Positions 27,502 through 36,186 of a DNA stretch of 64,000 nt are shown here, piece after piece. Each line of letters starts with the position of its first letter. Within the stretch, counting starts at the first letter, position 1. The notes under the pieces were generated by a model, which ran no database searches, was not told the origin of the DNA, and saw only the letters and a list, made by a program, of their open reading frames with translations. Both the position numbers and the translations under genes were made by a program. The stretch comes from Actinomadura rayongensis (GTDB taxonomy: Bacteria; Actinomycetota; Actinomycetes; Streptosporangiales; Streptosporangiaceae), in the NCBI RefSeq assembly GCF_009831215.1, contig NZ_WUTW01000002.1:979444-1043443 (forward strand). Direction: 5' to 3'.

Positions 27502-27858
27502 ATGGCCCGGCTCGGCTACCGGCGGTTCGGCGCCCAGGGCAGCGACTGGGGCACCAGCATCGCCACGAGCATCGGTCAACGGCAACCCGATCGGGTCGCC
27601 GGCATCCATACTGGGAAAGCCTCCGGCGAGACGGGCGCTGCAGCTCCTTGGGGAAGACCGAACAGCCGGTGGGTACGGTCACCGGCGCGCCGGCCGACCC
27701 GGAGATCTATTCATTGACCTCGGCGGTGGGCGGAGCGCCGGTTCCCGAACATCCAGTACTGGAACGAGCCCGACAAGGGCGGCCACTTCGCGGCGTTCGA
27801 GCAGCCGGCGTTGTTCGTCGACGAGGTCCGGTCATTCTTCCGGCTGGTCCGCTGGTGG
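27502..27858 (+). pseudogene. Epoxide-hydrolase-like alpha/beta hydrolase relic with an inverted internal piece
   Basis: Three pieces of one gene type are visible. Plus strand 27502-27612 reads MARLGYRRFGAQGSDWGTSI, the nucleophile-elbow region. Minus strand about 27620-27685 reads TVPTGCSVFPKELQRPSRR. Plus strand 27745-27855 reads NIQYWNEPDKGGHFAAFEQP, with the catalytic histidine. In intact epoxide hydrolases the second piece directly precedes the third on the same strand, so it has been inverted. No continuous product is possible. Confidence 0.7.
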
Positions 27859-28215
27859 TCACCCGTACTCGGTAAGCGGCTGGCTAAAGATCAACAAGTG
27901 CCCATCGGGTGTCCGTACGTTGAAGTCGCGCATCCCGTAGGGCCGGTCAGCCAGCGGCTCGACGATGTCGGCGCCGCGGGCGCGCAGCTCGTCGTGGCAG
28001 GAATCGACGTCGTCGACGATAACCGTCACCCTGGCCGGGCCGACGCTGCTTTCGGCGTACAGGTGGAACTCGGCGGTGTCGCGGATCACGGCCGCGTAGC
28101 TAGGTGGGGTCTCCCAGGTGAATATGGTGTCGAATCCGAGCACGTCCGTGAAGTACGACCGCGCTGCCTGCACATCTCGGCACGGCAGCACGGGAACCGC
28201 CACCCGCATGACCAT
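27859..28215 (-). CDS. VOC-family protein (bleomycin-resistance-like)
   Basis: 118 residues, intact. VAVPVLPCRDVQAARSYFTD begins the first half-fold and RVTVIVDDVDSCHDELRARG the second, ending MRDFNVRTPDGHLLIFSQPL. The length and ending match the small bleomycin-resistance/dioxygenase subgroup; the ligand is unknown. ATG 28215 (or the in-frame ATG six bases later) starts it. It occupies the gap between the two patatin fragments, on the opposite strand, and may have come in with the epoxide-hydrolase relic. Confidence 0.8.
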   Translation of the reverse strand: MVMRVAVPVLPCRDVQAARSYFTDVLGFDTIFTWETPPSYAAVIRDTAEFHLYAESSVGPARVTVIVDDVDSCHDELRARGADIVEPLADRPYGMRDFNVRTPDGHLLIFSQPLTEYG

Positions 28216-28226
28216 TCCGTCACCTT

Positions 28227-28733
28227 AACCCGACCCTCGCGATCCCGCGATGGGACGCCGTCGTCGGCGGCATGCCCTCGACGGAATGGCCGCCGGACCT
28301 CGATCTCCTGCTTCCCACGGTGGAGGTCGAGAGCGGAGAGCGGGTCGTGTGGCGTCGCGGGGGCGCGGCGACGTTCCCGGACGCCGTCCGGGCGGCGACC
28401 GCCGTGCCGACCGTCTTCCCACCGGTCGGCATCGGCGGACGTCACTACATGGACGGCACGGCCTACTCGTTCTCCAACGCCGACCTCGCCGCCGGACTGG
28501 ACCACGTCCTCGTCCTCATGCCGCTGCGGTCTCTTCTGTCGGACACGGCCCTGGACCGCGAACTCGCCGCCCTCGACCCACACCGGACCACACTGATCAG
28601 CCCGGACACCGACACGGTCGAAGCCTTCAAAACGGGACTGTTCGATCCGCGCATCTGGATCACCTTCTTCCACACCGGCCAGCGCCAGGCCGCCGCCCAA
28701 GCCGAAGAGATCGCGGCAGCCTGGAACCCCTGA
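28227..28733 (+). pseudogene. Patatin-like phospholipase, 3' fragment
   Basis: The frame reads ESGERVVWRRGGAATFPDAV then AVPTVFPPVGIGGRHYMDGT and NADLAAGLDHVLVLMPL, the second half of a patatin-like lipase with the catalytic Asp of the Asp-Gly motif. No start with a ribosome site is present. ATG 28272 could make a 153-residue protein lacking the nucleophile. With 27362-27490 it represents one gene whose middle has been replaced by about 0.75 kb. Confidence 0.7.
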
Positions 28734-28805
28734 CAACCTCCACGGCCGTCGCCCTCGGCGGGGGCAGTAGGCATGGTGCCGTTCGCGGATCAACCCGCAC
28801 ATTTT

Positions 28806-28837
28806 GGTGTTGCGTGGACGAATCGGCGGGGATCCGC
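28806..28837. repeat. 32-bp direct repeat, right copy
   Basis: Identical to 23368-23399. It ends 12 bp before the PhoD-like start codon and probably belongs to that gene's own upstream region, which would make the left copy the derived one. Confidence 0.88.
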
Positions 28838-28849
28838 TAGAGAAGCGGC

Positions 28850-30466
28850 ATGACCGCACTGGTGCTCGGCCCCCTGCTCCGTCATGTCGGCGAACACACC
28901 GCGACGCTCTGGGTGGAGACCGCGCGTCCCGCCGAGGTGGCCGTCCGGGCGGGTGAAGCCGCCGCGACGGCGGCGACGTTCACCGTTCATGGCCACCACT
29001 ACGCGCTCGTGGACGTCGTCGGGCTTTCGGCGGGCGCGCGCGTGCCCTATGAAGTGCTGATCGACGGTGAGCGCGTTTGGCCCGAGGACGGGTCGCCGTT
29101 TCCTGCGCCCTCGCTGCGCACTCTGGATACGTCTGGGTCGCTGCGGCTTTCGTTCGGGTCGTGCCGGCGTTCGCCCGATCCGCGCCGCGTCCACGGGCTG
29201 GACGCGCTGACCGCGCTCGCGCATCGGCTCGCCGAGCCGGACGCCGAGTGGCCCGACGCCGTTCTCATGGTCGGCGACCAGGTGTACGCGGACGAGCTGA
29301 GCGACGAGATGCGCGCGTTCGTCCACGCCCGGCGCGGCCCCGACGCCGAGCCGAAGGACGAGATCGCCGACTACGAGGACTACACCCATCTGTACAAGCT
29401 CGCGTGGTGCGAGGACGCGGCGGTGCGGTGGGTGCTGTCGACCGTCCCGACGTTCGCGATCTTCGACGACCACGACATCCGCGACGACTGGAACACCTCG
29501 CTGGCCTGGCGGCGCCAGATGGCCGAGCTGCCGTGGTGGCGGGACCGGATCGTCGGCGGCATCGGCTCCTACTGGGTCTACCAGCACCTCGGGAACCTGG
29601 CGCCGGACGAGCGCGCGGCCGACCCGGTGCTCGCGGCCGTCCGCGACGCGTCCAAGGACGGCGGCGACGGCGGCGCGATCCTGGACGCCTTCGCCGAGCG
29701 CGCCGACGCCGAACCCGTCACGATGCGGTGGAGCTACGCGCACGAGTGGGGCGGGACGCGGCTCGTCGTCGTGGACAGCCGCTGCTCCCGCCTCCTCACC
29801 GAGGACCGGCGCGGCATGCTGGACGACGAGGAGTTCGCCTGGCTCGACAGTCAGCTCCAGGGCGGCGTGGACCATCTCCTGATCGCCAGCTCGCTCCCCT
29901 ACCTGCTCGCCCCGGGCATCCACCACGCCGAGGCGTGGAACGAGGCGCTGGCCGACGGCGCCTGGGGGCGCGCCGGGGCCCGCTTCGCCGAGAAGCTGCG
30001 CCAGGCGGCCGACCTTGAGCACTGGGCTGCATTCGGAACGTCGTTCCGGGAAGTCGCCCGGGACGTCCTGGCCGTCGCGCGCGGCGAACGGGGCCCGGCG
30101 CCCGCGAGCATCGCGTTCCTGTCCGGCGACGTCCACTACTCCTACGTGGCGCGCGTGACGTCCCCCGACACGACGTCGCAGATCGCGCAGCTCGTCTGCT
30201 CCCCGCTGCGCAACCCGCTCCCCGCCAAGTTCCGCTTCGCCCAACGGCTGGGGATCTCGCGCGTCCTCGGCAACGGCCCCCGCGCGCTGGCCCGCCTAGC
30301 CCGCGTCCCCACGCCGCCGATCCGCTGGCGTCTGACCGACGGCCCGTGGTTCGAGAACGCGATCGCGACCGTCGAACTGGACGGCCGCACGGCCCGCGTC
30401 CGCTGGGACTCCCCCGCAGCCCCCGACCGCCTCACGACGACCGCCCGCGTGACCCTCACCCCGTAA
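28850..30466 (+). CDS. PhoD-like alkaline phosphatase/phosphodiesterase family protein
   Basis: 538 residues. An N-terminal beta-sandwich (1-95) is followed by the metallophosphatase core with SFGSCRRSP, LMVGDQVYADELSDEM, FAIFDDHDIRDDWN and FLSGDVHYSYVARV, which supply the metal ligands of PhoD. No Tat signal is present, so unlike classical PhoD it looks cytoplasmic; many actinobacteria have such a paralogue. Substrate unknown. ATG 28850 follows GAGAAGCGGC. Its promoter region overlaps the right copy of the 32-bp repeat. Confidence 0.88.
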   Translation: MTALVLGPLLRHVGEHTATLWVETARPAEVAVRAGEAAATAATFTVHGHHYALVDVVGLSAGARVPYEVLIDGERVWPEDGSPFPAPSLRTLDTSGSLRLSFGSCRRSPDPRRVHGLDALTALAHRLAEPDAEWPDAVLMVGDQVYADELSDEMRAFVHARRGPDAEPKDEIADYEDYTHLYKLAWCEDAAVRWVLSTVPTFAIFDDHDIRDDWNTSLAWRRQMAELPWWRDRIVGGIGSYWVYQHLGNLAPDERAADPVLAAVRDASKDGGDGGAILDAFAERADAEPVTMRWSYAHEWGGTRLVVVDSRCSRLLTEDRRGMLDDEEFAWLDSQLQGGVDHLLIASSLPYLLAPGIHHAEAWNEALADGAWGRAGARFAEKLRQAADLEHWAAFGTSFREVARDVLAVARGERGPAPASIAFLSGDVHYSYVARVTSPDTTSQIAQLVCSPLRNPLPAKFRFAQRLGISRVLGNGPRALARLARVPTPPIRWRLTDGPWFENAIATVELDGRTARVRWDSPAAPDRLTTTARVTLTP

Positions 30467-30510
30467 AGCGTGCCCCGCGCGGGGGGAAGGCCGCGCGGGG
30501 AGATGAGCGC

Positions 30511-30551
30511 GGGCGCGTCCGTCCCGCCCCCTCCTCGGGACGGACGCGCCC
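30511..30551. terminator. Hairpin T1 between converging genes
   Basis: Perfect 15-bp stem (30511-30525 with 30537-30551), 11-nt loop, 45 bp after the PhoD-like stop. Confidence 0.8.
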
Positions 30552-30555
30552 GGTG

Positions 30556-30595
30556 GCCGTCCGTCCGGCCGCGCCCCAGCGGCCGGACGGACGGC
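30556..30595. terminator. Hairpin T2 between converging genes
   Basis: Perfect 17-bp stem (30556-30572 with 30579-30595) with a 6-nt loop, immediately next to the stop of the minus-strand gene at 30596. T1 and T2 share related GTCCGTCC sequence. Confidence 0.8.
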
Positions 30596-31384
30596 TCAGG
30601 AAGCGGACGGCTCCAGCAGCGCCAGAGCCGACCGCAGGTCTTCGGGAAGCGGGACGAGACGGACGCCGAAGCCGTTCGTCCCGAAGAGAGAGTGGAAGAG
30701 TTCGGCCTCGTCGCTTTCGCCGAGCGCCTGCTCAAGGAGGTGCCGCAGGACCACCGCGTCCGCCTCGGCGCGGCGGCCTGCGGGGACGAGGGCCGCCGCG
30801 CGCGACGGGCCGGTGAAGGCGACCGTCTCGCCGCGCCGGAAGACCTCGCGCAGTTCGTGCGCCACGACGAGCGAGCGGGACAGGCGGCGCCAGGGCTCGT
30901 CGCCCGCGGGCAGGTCGACGAAGAGAAGGACGTGACCGTCCGGCGCGCCGCCCGCCTCCCGGTACAGCTCGGTGAGACGGCTGCGCAGGTAGGACGCGGT
31001 CATCAGCCCGGTGAGCGGGTCCTCGCAGGTGGCGTCCGGGGGCTCGGGCGCGCCGCCGTCCGCCCAGCCCTCGGCGGCGCAACGGACGAGGGACAGCGGC
31101 GGGTCCGGCCAGTTCAGCTCGGCGAACAGCGCGCCGAGGTCTTCGAGCGTCTCGCCGATGCCCACGCCCGCCCGGCCGCGCGCCTCGCCGAGCCGCTTGC
31201 ACGCCGCCGCCAGGCCCGGTTCGCCGCACGCCGCCGACACGACCGACTCGACCGCCGGCGTCCACCAGTCGCCCGTCAGCGCCCAGCCCGTCTCCGCGCT
31301 CCGGCAGCGCCACCGCTCGCGCAGCTCCCCCGGACCCGGGACCAGCCGTTCCCCGGGGCGCCTCCCGTCCCAGAGATGCACCAT
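30596..31384 (-). CDS. GGDEF-like protein lacking the catalytic signature
   Basis: 262 residues from ATG 31384, which is preceded by GGAGGAGGG. GTG 31432 would add 16. The N-terminal 130 residues are helical (TLEDLGALFAELNW). The C-terminal part opens CEDPLTGLMTASYLRSRLTE, the DPLTGL start of diguanylate-cyclase domains. However, no GGDEF/GGEEF active site follows, where DLPAGDEPWRRLSRSLVVAH would align. It therefore probably does not make cyclic di-GMP. Similar proteins are common hypotheticals in actinomycetes; role unknown. Confidence 0.65.
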   Translation of the reverse strand: MVHLWDGRRPGERLVPGPGELRERWRCRSAETGWALTGDWWTPAVESVVSAACGEPGLAAACKRLGEARGRAGVGIGETLEDLGALFAELNWPDPPLSLVRCAAEGWADGGAPEPPDATCEDPLTGLMTASYLRSRLTELYREAGGAPDGHVLLFVDLPAGDEPWRRLSRSLVVAHELREVFRRGETVAFTGPSRAAALVPAGRRAEADAVVLRHLLEQALGESDEAELFHSLFGTNGFGVRLVPLPEDLRSALALLEPSAS

Positions 31385-31567
31385 CGCGCCGTCGCCCTCC
31401 TCCTCGTCCGCCCGGCCGTCACTCCCTCCCACGGCGTTGCCTGCGTCTCATGACGGCGGTTTGCCCGACCATTTACTGCGACAGTGGGTGGTCAAGGAAC
31501 TACAGTGAGCGGTCGATCCCCCGGAGGCCCGGCAATGCGCCGGTGAAGTAACGGCAAGGAGACCCCC

Positions 31568-34012
31568 GTGGCCGAGAACGCGCCGAGCCCGGCCCCCGCC
31601 GAGCCCAGCGACGCGGCGCTGATCGCGCGCGTCCGCGCCGGCGACCTCGCCGCGTACGGGCCGCTGTACGAACGGCACCTCGCGGCGGCGCGCGGCCTGG
31701 CCCGGCACCTCATCGACGGGGACGCCGCCGAGGACGCCGTCCAGGACGCCTTCGCCCGCATCCTCGACGCGATCGGGCGCGGCGGCGGTCCCGAGTCCGA
31801 CTTCCGGCCGTACCTGCTGACGTCCGTGCGCCGCGCCGTGTACGACCGGTACCGCGACGAGCGCCGCGTCGAGGCCACCGACGAGCTGGAACGCCTGGAC
31901 GCGGGCCTGCCGTTCGAGGATCCGGCGCTGCACGGGCTGGAGCGGTCGATGATCGTCCGGGCGTACCGGTCGCTGCCGGAGCGGTGGCGGGCCGTCCTGT
32001 GGCACACCGAGATCGAGGGCGCCAAGCCCGCCGAGGTCGCACCGCTGCTCGGGCTGACGGCCAACGGCGTCGCCGCGCTCGCCTACCGCGCCCGCGAGGG
32101 CCTGCGGCAGGCGTACTTGCAGATGCACCTCGCCGATCCGGCCGCGCCCGTGCCGGGGAACCCGCCGCCCGCCGACGAGGCGTGCCGTCCGGTGCTGGAG
32201 AAGCTCGGCGCGTACGTCCGGGACGGCCTGGCCAAGCGCGACACCAAGACCGTCAAGGCCCACCTGCGCGACTGCGCCCGCTGCTCGGCGATCTACGCCG
32301 AGCTGGTGCAGGTCAACACGGCGCTGCGCGACGGCCTCGGGCCGATCATCCTCGGCGCCGCCGGCCTGGCGTACCTGGCGAAGGGCGGCTGGGGCGGCTT
32401 GTGGCTCGTCACCAAGTTCCGGCGGCTGCCCAAGCGGCAGCAGCAGGCGGTCGGCGGCGGGGTCGCGGCGGCCGTCGCCGCTGCCGCCGCCGCGCTGGCG
32501 CTGCTGCTCGCCTCGGGCGCGACGCCGCTGTCCCCGTCGGGACGTCCGCAGACCGATCAGCCGCGCCAGGTCGCCGCGCCGCCCGCCGCGCCACCGGCGG
32601 CGCCCCCGGCCGCTCCCCCCGCCGCACCGCCCGCCAAGCCCCCGGCCGCCGCGCCCAAGCCCGCGAAGCCCGCGCCCGCCGAGCCCGCCGCGAACACGTC
32701 CCCGGCGCCGTCCCCGACGCCGCCCGCGCACGTCACCGCGCGGATCGGGACGGTCGGCGCGCTCGTCCGCGACCGTCCCGGCATCGTCGCGATGACGGTC
32801 GGCAACGACGGACGCGGCCCGACCAAGGACCTGACCGCCGCCGTGGACCTCCCGCCCGGCGTCGCCTTCGAGGGCGCCCGCAGCGGACGGCTCGGGCTCG
32901 CGTTCACGCCCGTCCGCGCCCCCGGCGGCGGCTGGGCGTGCCGGCCGCAGGGCACCGCGCGGGTCGTCTGCACGCACGCGCCGGTCGCGGCGGGCACGAC
33001 GACGTCGGCGTACCTGCACGTCCGGGTCGCGCGCGACGCCCCGCTCGGCACGCCCGCGCGGCTCACCCTGCGCGGCGGCGGGACGGCCGTGTCCGCGCGC
33101 GCCGAGCAGGGCGTCGCCGCCGACGGGATGCCCGCGCGGTTCGCCACCGAGGGCCGCGTGCGGACGGTCGAGACCGGCAACGCGCTGCTCGGCTGCGACG
33201 AGGCCCGTCCGGACTGCCGCCAGGCCATGGACCGGCGCGGTGAGAACCGTGACGACGACCTGTACTCGATGCGGCCGGTCGACCGCGACGACGACCCGAC
33301 GACCCGGACGTCCAGCGCCGCCCGCCTCGACGCGCCGTCCGACGTGCTGTGGGCGGGTCTGTACTGGTCCGGCTCGACGTCCCCAGGGAGCGCGCCGACG
33401 ATGCGGCTCCGCGCGCCCGGGACGTCGGCGTACACGACCGTCCGGGCCGCCGAGACGGGCACCGCGGAGCTGCCGAACGGTCCCGCCTACCAGGCGTTCG
33501 CCGACGTCACCGCGCTGGTCCGCGCGCACGGCGGCGGTGTCTGGTGGGGGGCGGACGCTCCCGCGGAGTCCGGCTTCGGGCAGTACGCCGGGTGGGCTCT
33601 GGTGGTCGTCGTCCGCGACGCGCACGCGCCGTTCCAGCAGGCGATGGTCCTGGACCGAACGGCCGCGCTCGGTCCGCAGTCCGCCGCGAAGCTGGACGTC
33701 CGGCCGAACGGGCTGCTCGCGGCGGCGCGCCCGGCGACGATCGGGCTCATCGCGTGGGAGGGCGACGCGGACCTCCCCGGCGACGCCTTCTCCCTCGCCG
33801 GACGCCCGCTCACCCCGCTCACCGGCGACCGCTCACCGAACAACGTTCTTGACGGCTCGACCCCCGGCGCGCTCGGCACGAGGCTCACCTTCGGCGTCGA
33901 CGTGGATCGGTTTTCGGCGACCCTGAACGACCGTCCGGTCCTGACCCTAAGCACCGGACGCGACGCCGTTCTCGTGGGAGTCGTCACCGTCACGGCACCG
34001 ACGCGCACCTGA
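31568..34012 (+). CDS. Fusion protein: ECF sigma factor + zinc-finger anti-sigma-like segment + membrane anchor + exported domain
   Basis: 814 residues in one frame. Residues 1-190 are an ECF sigma-70: region 2 has AEDAVQDAFARILDAIG, region 4 has LPERWRAVLWHTEIEGAKPA then GLTANGVAALAYRAREGLRQ. Residues about 215-250 contain HLRDCARC, the His-x3-Cys-x2-Cys motif of zinc-binding anti-sigma domains. A hydrophobic segment (258-282), basic KFRRLPKRQQQ and a strong membrane helix (about 296-318) follow, then a Pro/Ala linker (325-395). A 400-residue beta-rich domain of unknown family lies outside, with one Cys pair (LLGCDEARPDCR). The start is GTG 31568 behind AAGGAG. Membrane-tethered, self-inhibited sigma factor is the inferred design. 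Confidence 0.85.
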   Translation: MAENAPSPAPAEPSDAALIARVRAGDLAAYGPLYERHLAAARGLARHLIDGDAAEDAVQDAFARILDAIGRGGGPESDFRPYLLTSVRRAVYDRYRDERRVEATDELERLDAGLPFEDPALHGLERSMIVRAYRSLPERWRAVLWHTEIEGAKPAEVAPLLGLTANGVAALAYRAREGLRQAYLQMHLADPAAPVPGNPPPADEACRPVLEKLGAYVRDGLAKRDTKTVKAHLRDCARCSAIYAELVQVNTALRDGLGPIILGAAGLAYLAKGGWGGLWLVTKFRRLPKRQQQAVGGGVAAAVAAAAAALALLLASGATPLSPSGRPQTDQPRQVAAPPAAPPAAPPAAPPAAPPAKPPAAAPKPAKPAPAEPAANTSPAPSPTPPAHVTARIGTVGALVRDRPGIVAMTVGNDGRGPTKDLTAAVDLPPGVAFEGARSGRLGLAFTPVRAPGGGWACRPQGTARVVCTHAPVAAGTTTSAYLHVRVARDAPLGTPARLTLRGGGTAVSARAEQGVAADGMPARFATEGRVRTVETGNALLGCDEARPDCRQAMDRRGENRDDDLYSMRPVDRDDDPTTRTSSAARLDAPSDVLWAGLYWSGSTSPGSAPTMRLRAPGTSAYTTVRAAETGTAELPNGPAYQAFADVTALVRAHGGGVWWGADAPAESGFGQYAGWALVVVVRDAHAPFQQAMVLDRTAALGPQSAAKLDVRPNGLLAAARPATIGLIAWEGDADLPGDAFSLAGRPLTPLTGDRSPNNVLDGSTPGALGTRLTFGVDVDRFSATLNDRPVLTLSTGRDAVLVGVVTVTAPTRT

Positions 34013-34164
34013 CGCGCACCACGACGTGCGAAAACCTGCGTGCGGGGGGTCGCGCCGCGGACGATCGTCGTGAAAGAGTGGCGAATCACCGTAACGGCCT
34101 GCGTGACTCCTGGGCTTCACGAGGTTGACTGACGCCCGTCCGTGCTGAGGAAAGGCGGTGTCGC

Positions 34165-35418
34165 ATGGATCGCTGCGCCCTGTTCGTGGACGCCGGCTAT
34201 CTCCTCGCCGACGGCGCGATGGCGGTGCACGGAACGCGACACCGCGACGCCGTGTCCTGGGACTTCGGCGGTCTGCTGCAACTGCTCGGCGGCCTCGCCC
34301 GCGACCGCACCGGCTGCCCGCTGCTGCGCTGCTACTGGTACGAGGCGACCGCCGAGGGACGCCGCGCGCCCGAGCACGAATCGCTCGCCGACCTGCCCGG
34401 ACTCAAGCTGCGGCTCGGCAGGGTCCGGCCCGGACGGCGCGAGGGCGTCGACGCCGAGATCCACCGCGACCTCATGACGCTGGCCCGCAACGGCGCGCTC
34501 GCCGACGCCGTCGTCGTCAGCGGCGACGAGGACATCGCGCGGGTCGTCGCGGACGCGCAGGAGTTCGGCGTCCGGGTGACGGTCCTGCACGTCGCCGTGG
34601 ACGGCAACTGGACGATCTCCCGCAGCCTGCGCCAGGAGTGCGACGACCTCATCGAGATCGGTTCGGGGCATCTACGGCCGTACGTGAACCTGCTGAGCAG
34701 CGGCGACGCGTCGACCGGGCCGCTGGCGAACGGGCACTCGTCGCACTCGTCCAACGGGTCGGGCACGCCCGCCGCGCTCGCCCCGGCGCCGCGCAGCGCG
34801 TCGTCCGCGCCGCCGTCCACGCCGCTCACCGGGCAGCCGGTGCCCGCCGCCGAGTACGCGGCGCGCGACAAGGACTACGTCGCGCGGGACTACGCGTCGG
34901 CCGCGCCCGAGTACGGCGCGTCCGGGCTGACCGGGCTGACGCCGCCGCCCGCCGCGACGCCGCCGCCGTTCCCCGCGCCGCCCGCGACCCCGCCGCCGTT
35001 CCCGACGCCGCCGACGGCCGCGCCGCAGAGCAGCGGAACGAACTACCAGCCGCCGGCGTCCGCGCCGCCGCAGAACAGCGGGGCGAACTACCTGCCGCAG
35101 ACGCCGCCGCAGCAGCCCGGGCCGTACACGGGGCCGCAGCAGATCGCGCCGCGTCCCGTCCAGCAGGCCGCGCCGTCGCTCGCGGACGCGGTGAAGGCCG
35201 CGCACCAGGAGGGTCAGGACTTCGGCGAGTCCGTCGCCCGCGACGCGCCCGCGCTGTGGCTGGAGGCGGTGCTCGCCCGCAAGCCGCGCATGCCGTCCGA
35301 CCTGGAGGCCCGGCTGCTCCAGGGGTCGTCGCTGCCGATCGACTTCCTGCTGCACGACGAGGTGCGACACGCCCTGCGGCGCGGATTCTGGGACGCGCTC
35401 GAACGCGCGCGCAGATAG
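34165..35418 (+). CDS. NYN-domain (PIN-like) putative ribonuclease
   Basis: 417 residues. Residues 1-170 are a NYN domain: CALFVDAGYLLADGA provides the first acidic residue, DAEIHRDLMTLARNG the second, and ADAVVVSGDEDIARVVADAQ the third cluster of metal-binding acids. Residues 190-340 are Pro/Ser/Gln-rich and disordered, with QSSGTNYQPPASAPP-type repeats. Residues 345-417 form a helical C-terminal module conserved in actinobacterial NYN proteins (LADAVKAAHQEGQDFGESVA). RNA processing is suspected, by family. ATG 34165 follows GAGGAAAGG. Confidence 0.85.
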   Translation: MDRCALFVDAGYLLADGAMAVHGTRHRDAVSWDFGGLLQLLGGLARDRTGCPLLRCYWYEATAEGRRAPEHESLADLPGLKLRLGRVRPGRREGVDAEIHRDLMTLARNGALADAVVVSGDEDIARVVADAQEFGVRVTVLHVAVDGNWTISRSLRQECDDLIEIGSGHLRPYVNLLSSGDASTGPLANGHSSHSSNGSGTPAALAPAPRSASSAPPSTPLTGQPVPAAEYAARDKDYVARDYASAAPEYGASGLTGLTPPPAATPPPFPAPPATPPPFPTPPTAAPQSSGTNYQPPASAPPQNSGANYLPQTPPQQPGPYTGPQQIAPRPVQQAAPSLADAVKAAHQEGQDFGESVARDAPALWLEAVLARKPRMPSDLEARLLQGSSLPIDFLLHDEVRHALRRGFWDALERARR

Positions 35419-35507
35419 GGCTTCGTCGCCCCCCGGACGTGTAGCCGATTCACGATCATCACGCAATTCGCCCGCTTCGGTCGCCGACCGGCGGGTAGCG
35501 TTGAACC

Positions 35508-36092
35508 GTGACGCATGTGACGGAAGACGATCTCGACGATCTGGAGTTCGACACCCTGCGCACCGGCGATCACATCGCGGCGGCACGGCGTCTGGCCGAG
35601 CTGGCCGAGGCGGTGTCCGGCGGGGTGTCGCGCGCCAACGTGCTGCTGCGCGCGGGTGAGCAGTGGCAGCACGCGGGGGACCACGAGGCCGCGGCGGCGC
35701 TGTACCGCGCCGCGCTGGAGGACGGCGGCGAGACCTACGGCGACGCCCGCGCCTACCTCGCCGACGCGCTGTTCAAGCTCGGCCGCATCCCCGAGGCCCG
35801 CGCGCTGGTGGACGACATCCGCGCCGACGCCCCGCGCGACCCCGAGGTGTACCGCGCGGTGGCGGAGGTGCTGTACGAGCAGGGCGACACGGCGGGCTGC
35901 CACGAGTGGGCGACCAACGGCGCCGACGTGGTGCTGGCCGTCCGGGCGGCGGGCGCCCCGGCGGACGAGACCGCGCTCGCCGAGGACAGCCTGGAGGCGC
36001 TGCTGCGGCTGCGCTACCGCGCCCGGATCGACCTCGGACGTCCCGAGGACCACTACGACGCGATGCTGGACGACCTGCTCAAGAACGCCTGA
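35508..36092 (+). CDS. Tetratricopeptide-repeat protein
   Basis: 194 residues. At least two TPR pairs are visible: RANVLLRAGEQWQHAGDHEA with AAALYRAALEDG, and ARAYLADALFKLGRIPEARA. An acidic N-terminus (EDDLDDLEFDTLRTGDHIAA) precedes them. It probably mediates protein contacts; no enzyme domain is present. The start is GTG 35508. It lies 90 bp after the NYN gene on the same strand and may be co-transcribed. Confidence 0.75.
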   Translation: MTHVTEDDLDDLEFDTLRTGDHIAAARRLAELAEAVSGGVSRANVLLRAGEQWQHAGDHEAAAALYRAALEDGGETYGDARAYLADALFKLGRIPEARALVDDIRADAPRDPEVYRAVAEVLYEQGDTAGCHEWATNGADVVLAVRAAGAPADETALAEDSLEALLRLRYRARIDLGRPEDHYDAMLDDLLKNA

Positions 36093-36186
36093 GATTTTTT
36101 TCGCGGCGGATGTCGAGAACGGGGCGGGCGGCTTCGACCTCCGGGTGAAAGCGTCCCGCAGGGGGACGCGGGGAACGGAGCCCGAT

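Noticed and set aside
23437..28733. Islet as a prophage or transposon
   Set aside because: No transposase, integrase, phage structural gene or terminal inverted repeat is visible; only the 32-bp direct repeat supports mobility.
31448..33625. 725-codon minus-strand frame opposite the sigma fusion
   Set aside because: Gly/Arg-rich shadow of the Pro/Ala-rich linker; no recognisable domain or ribosome site.
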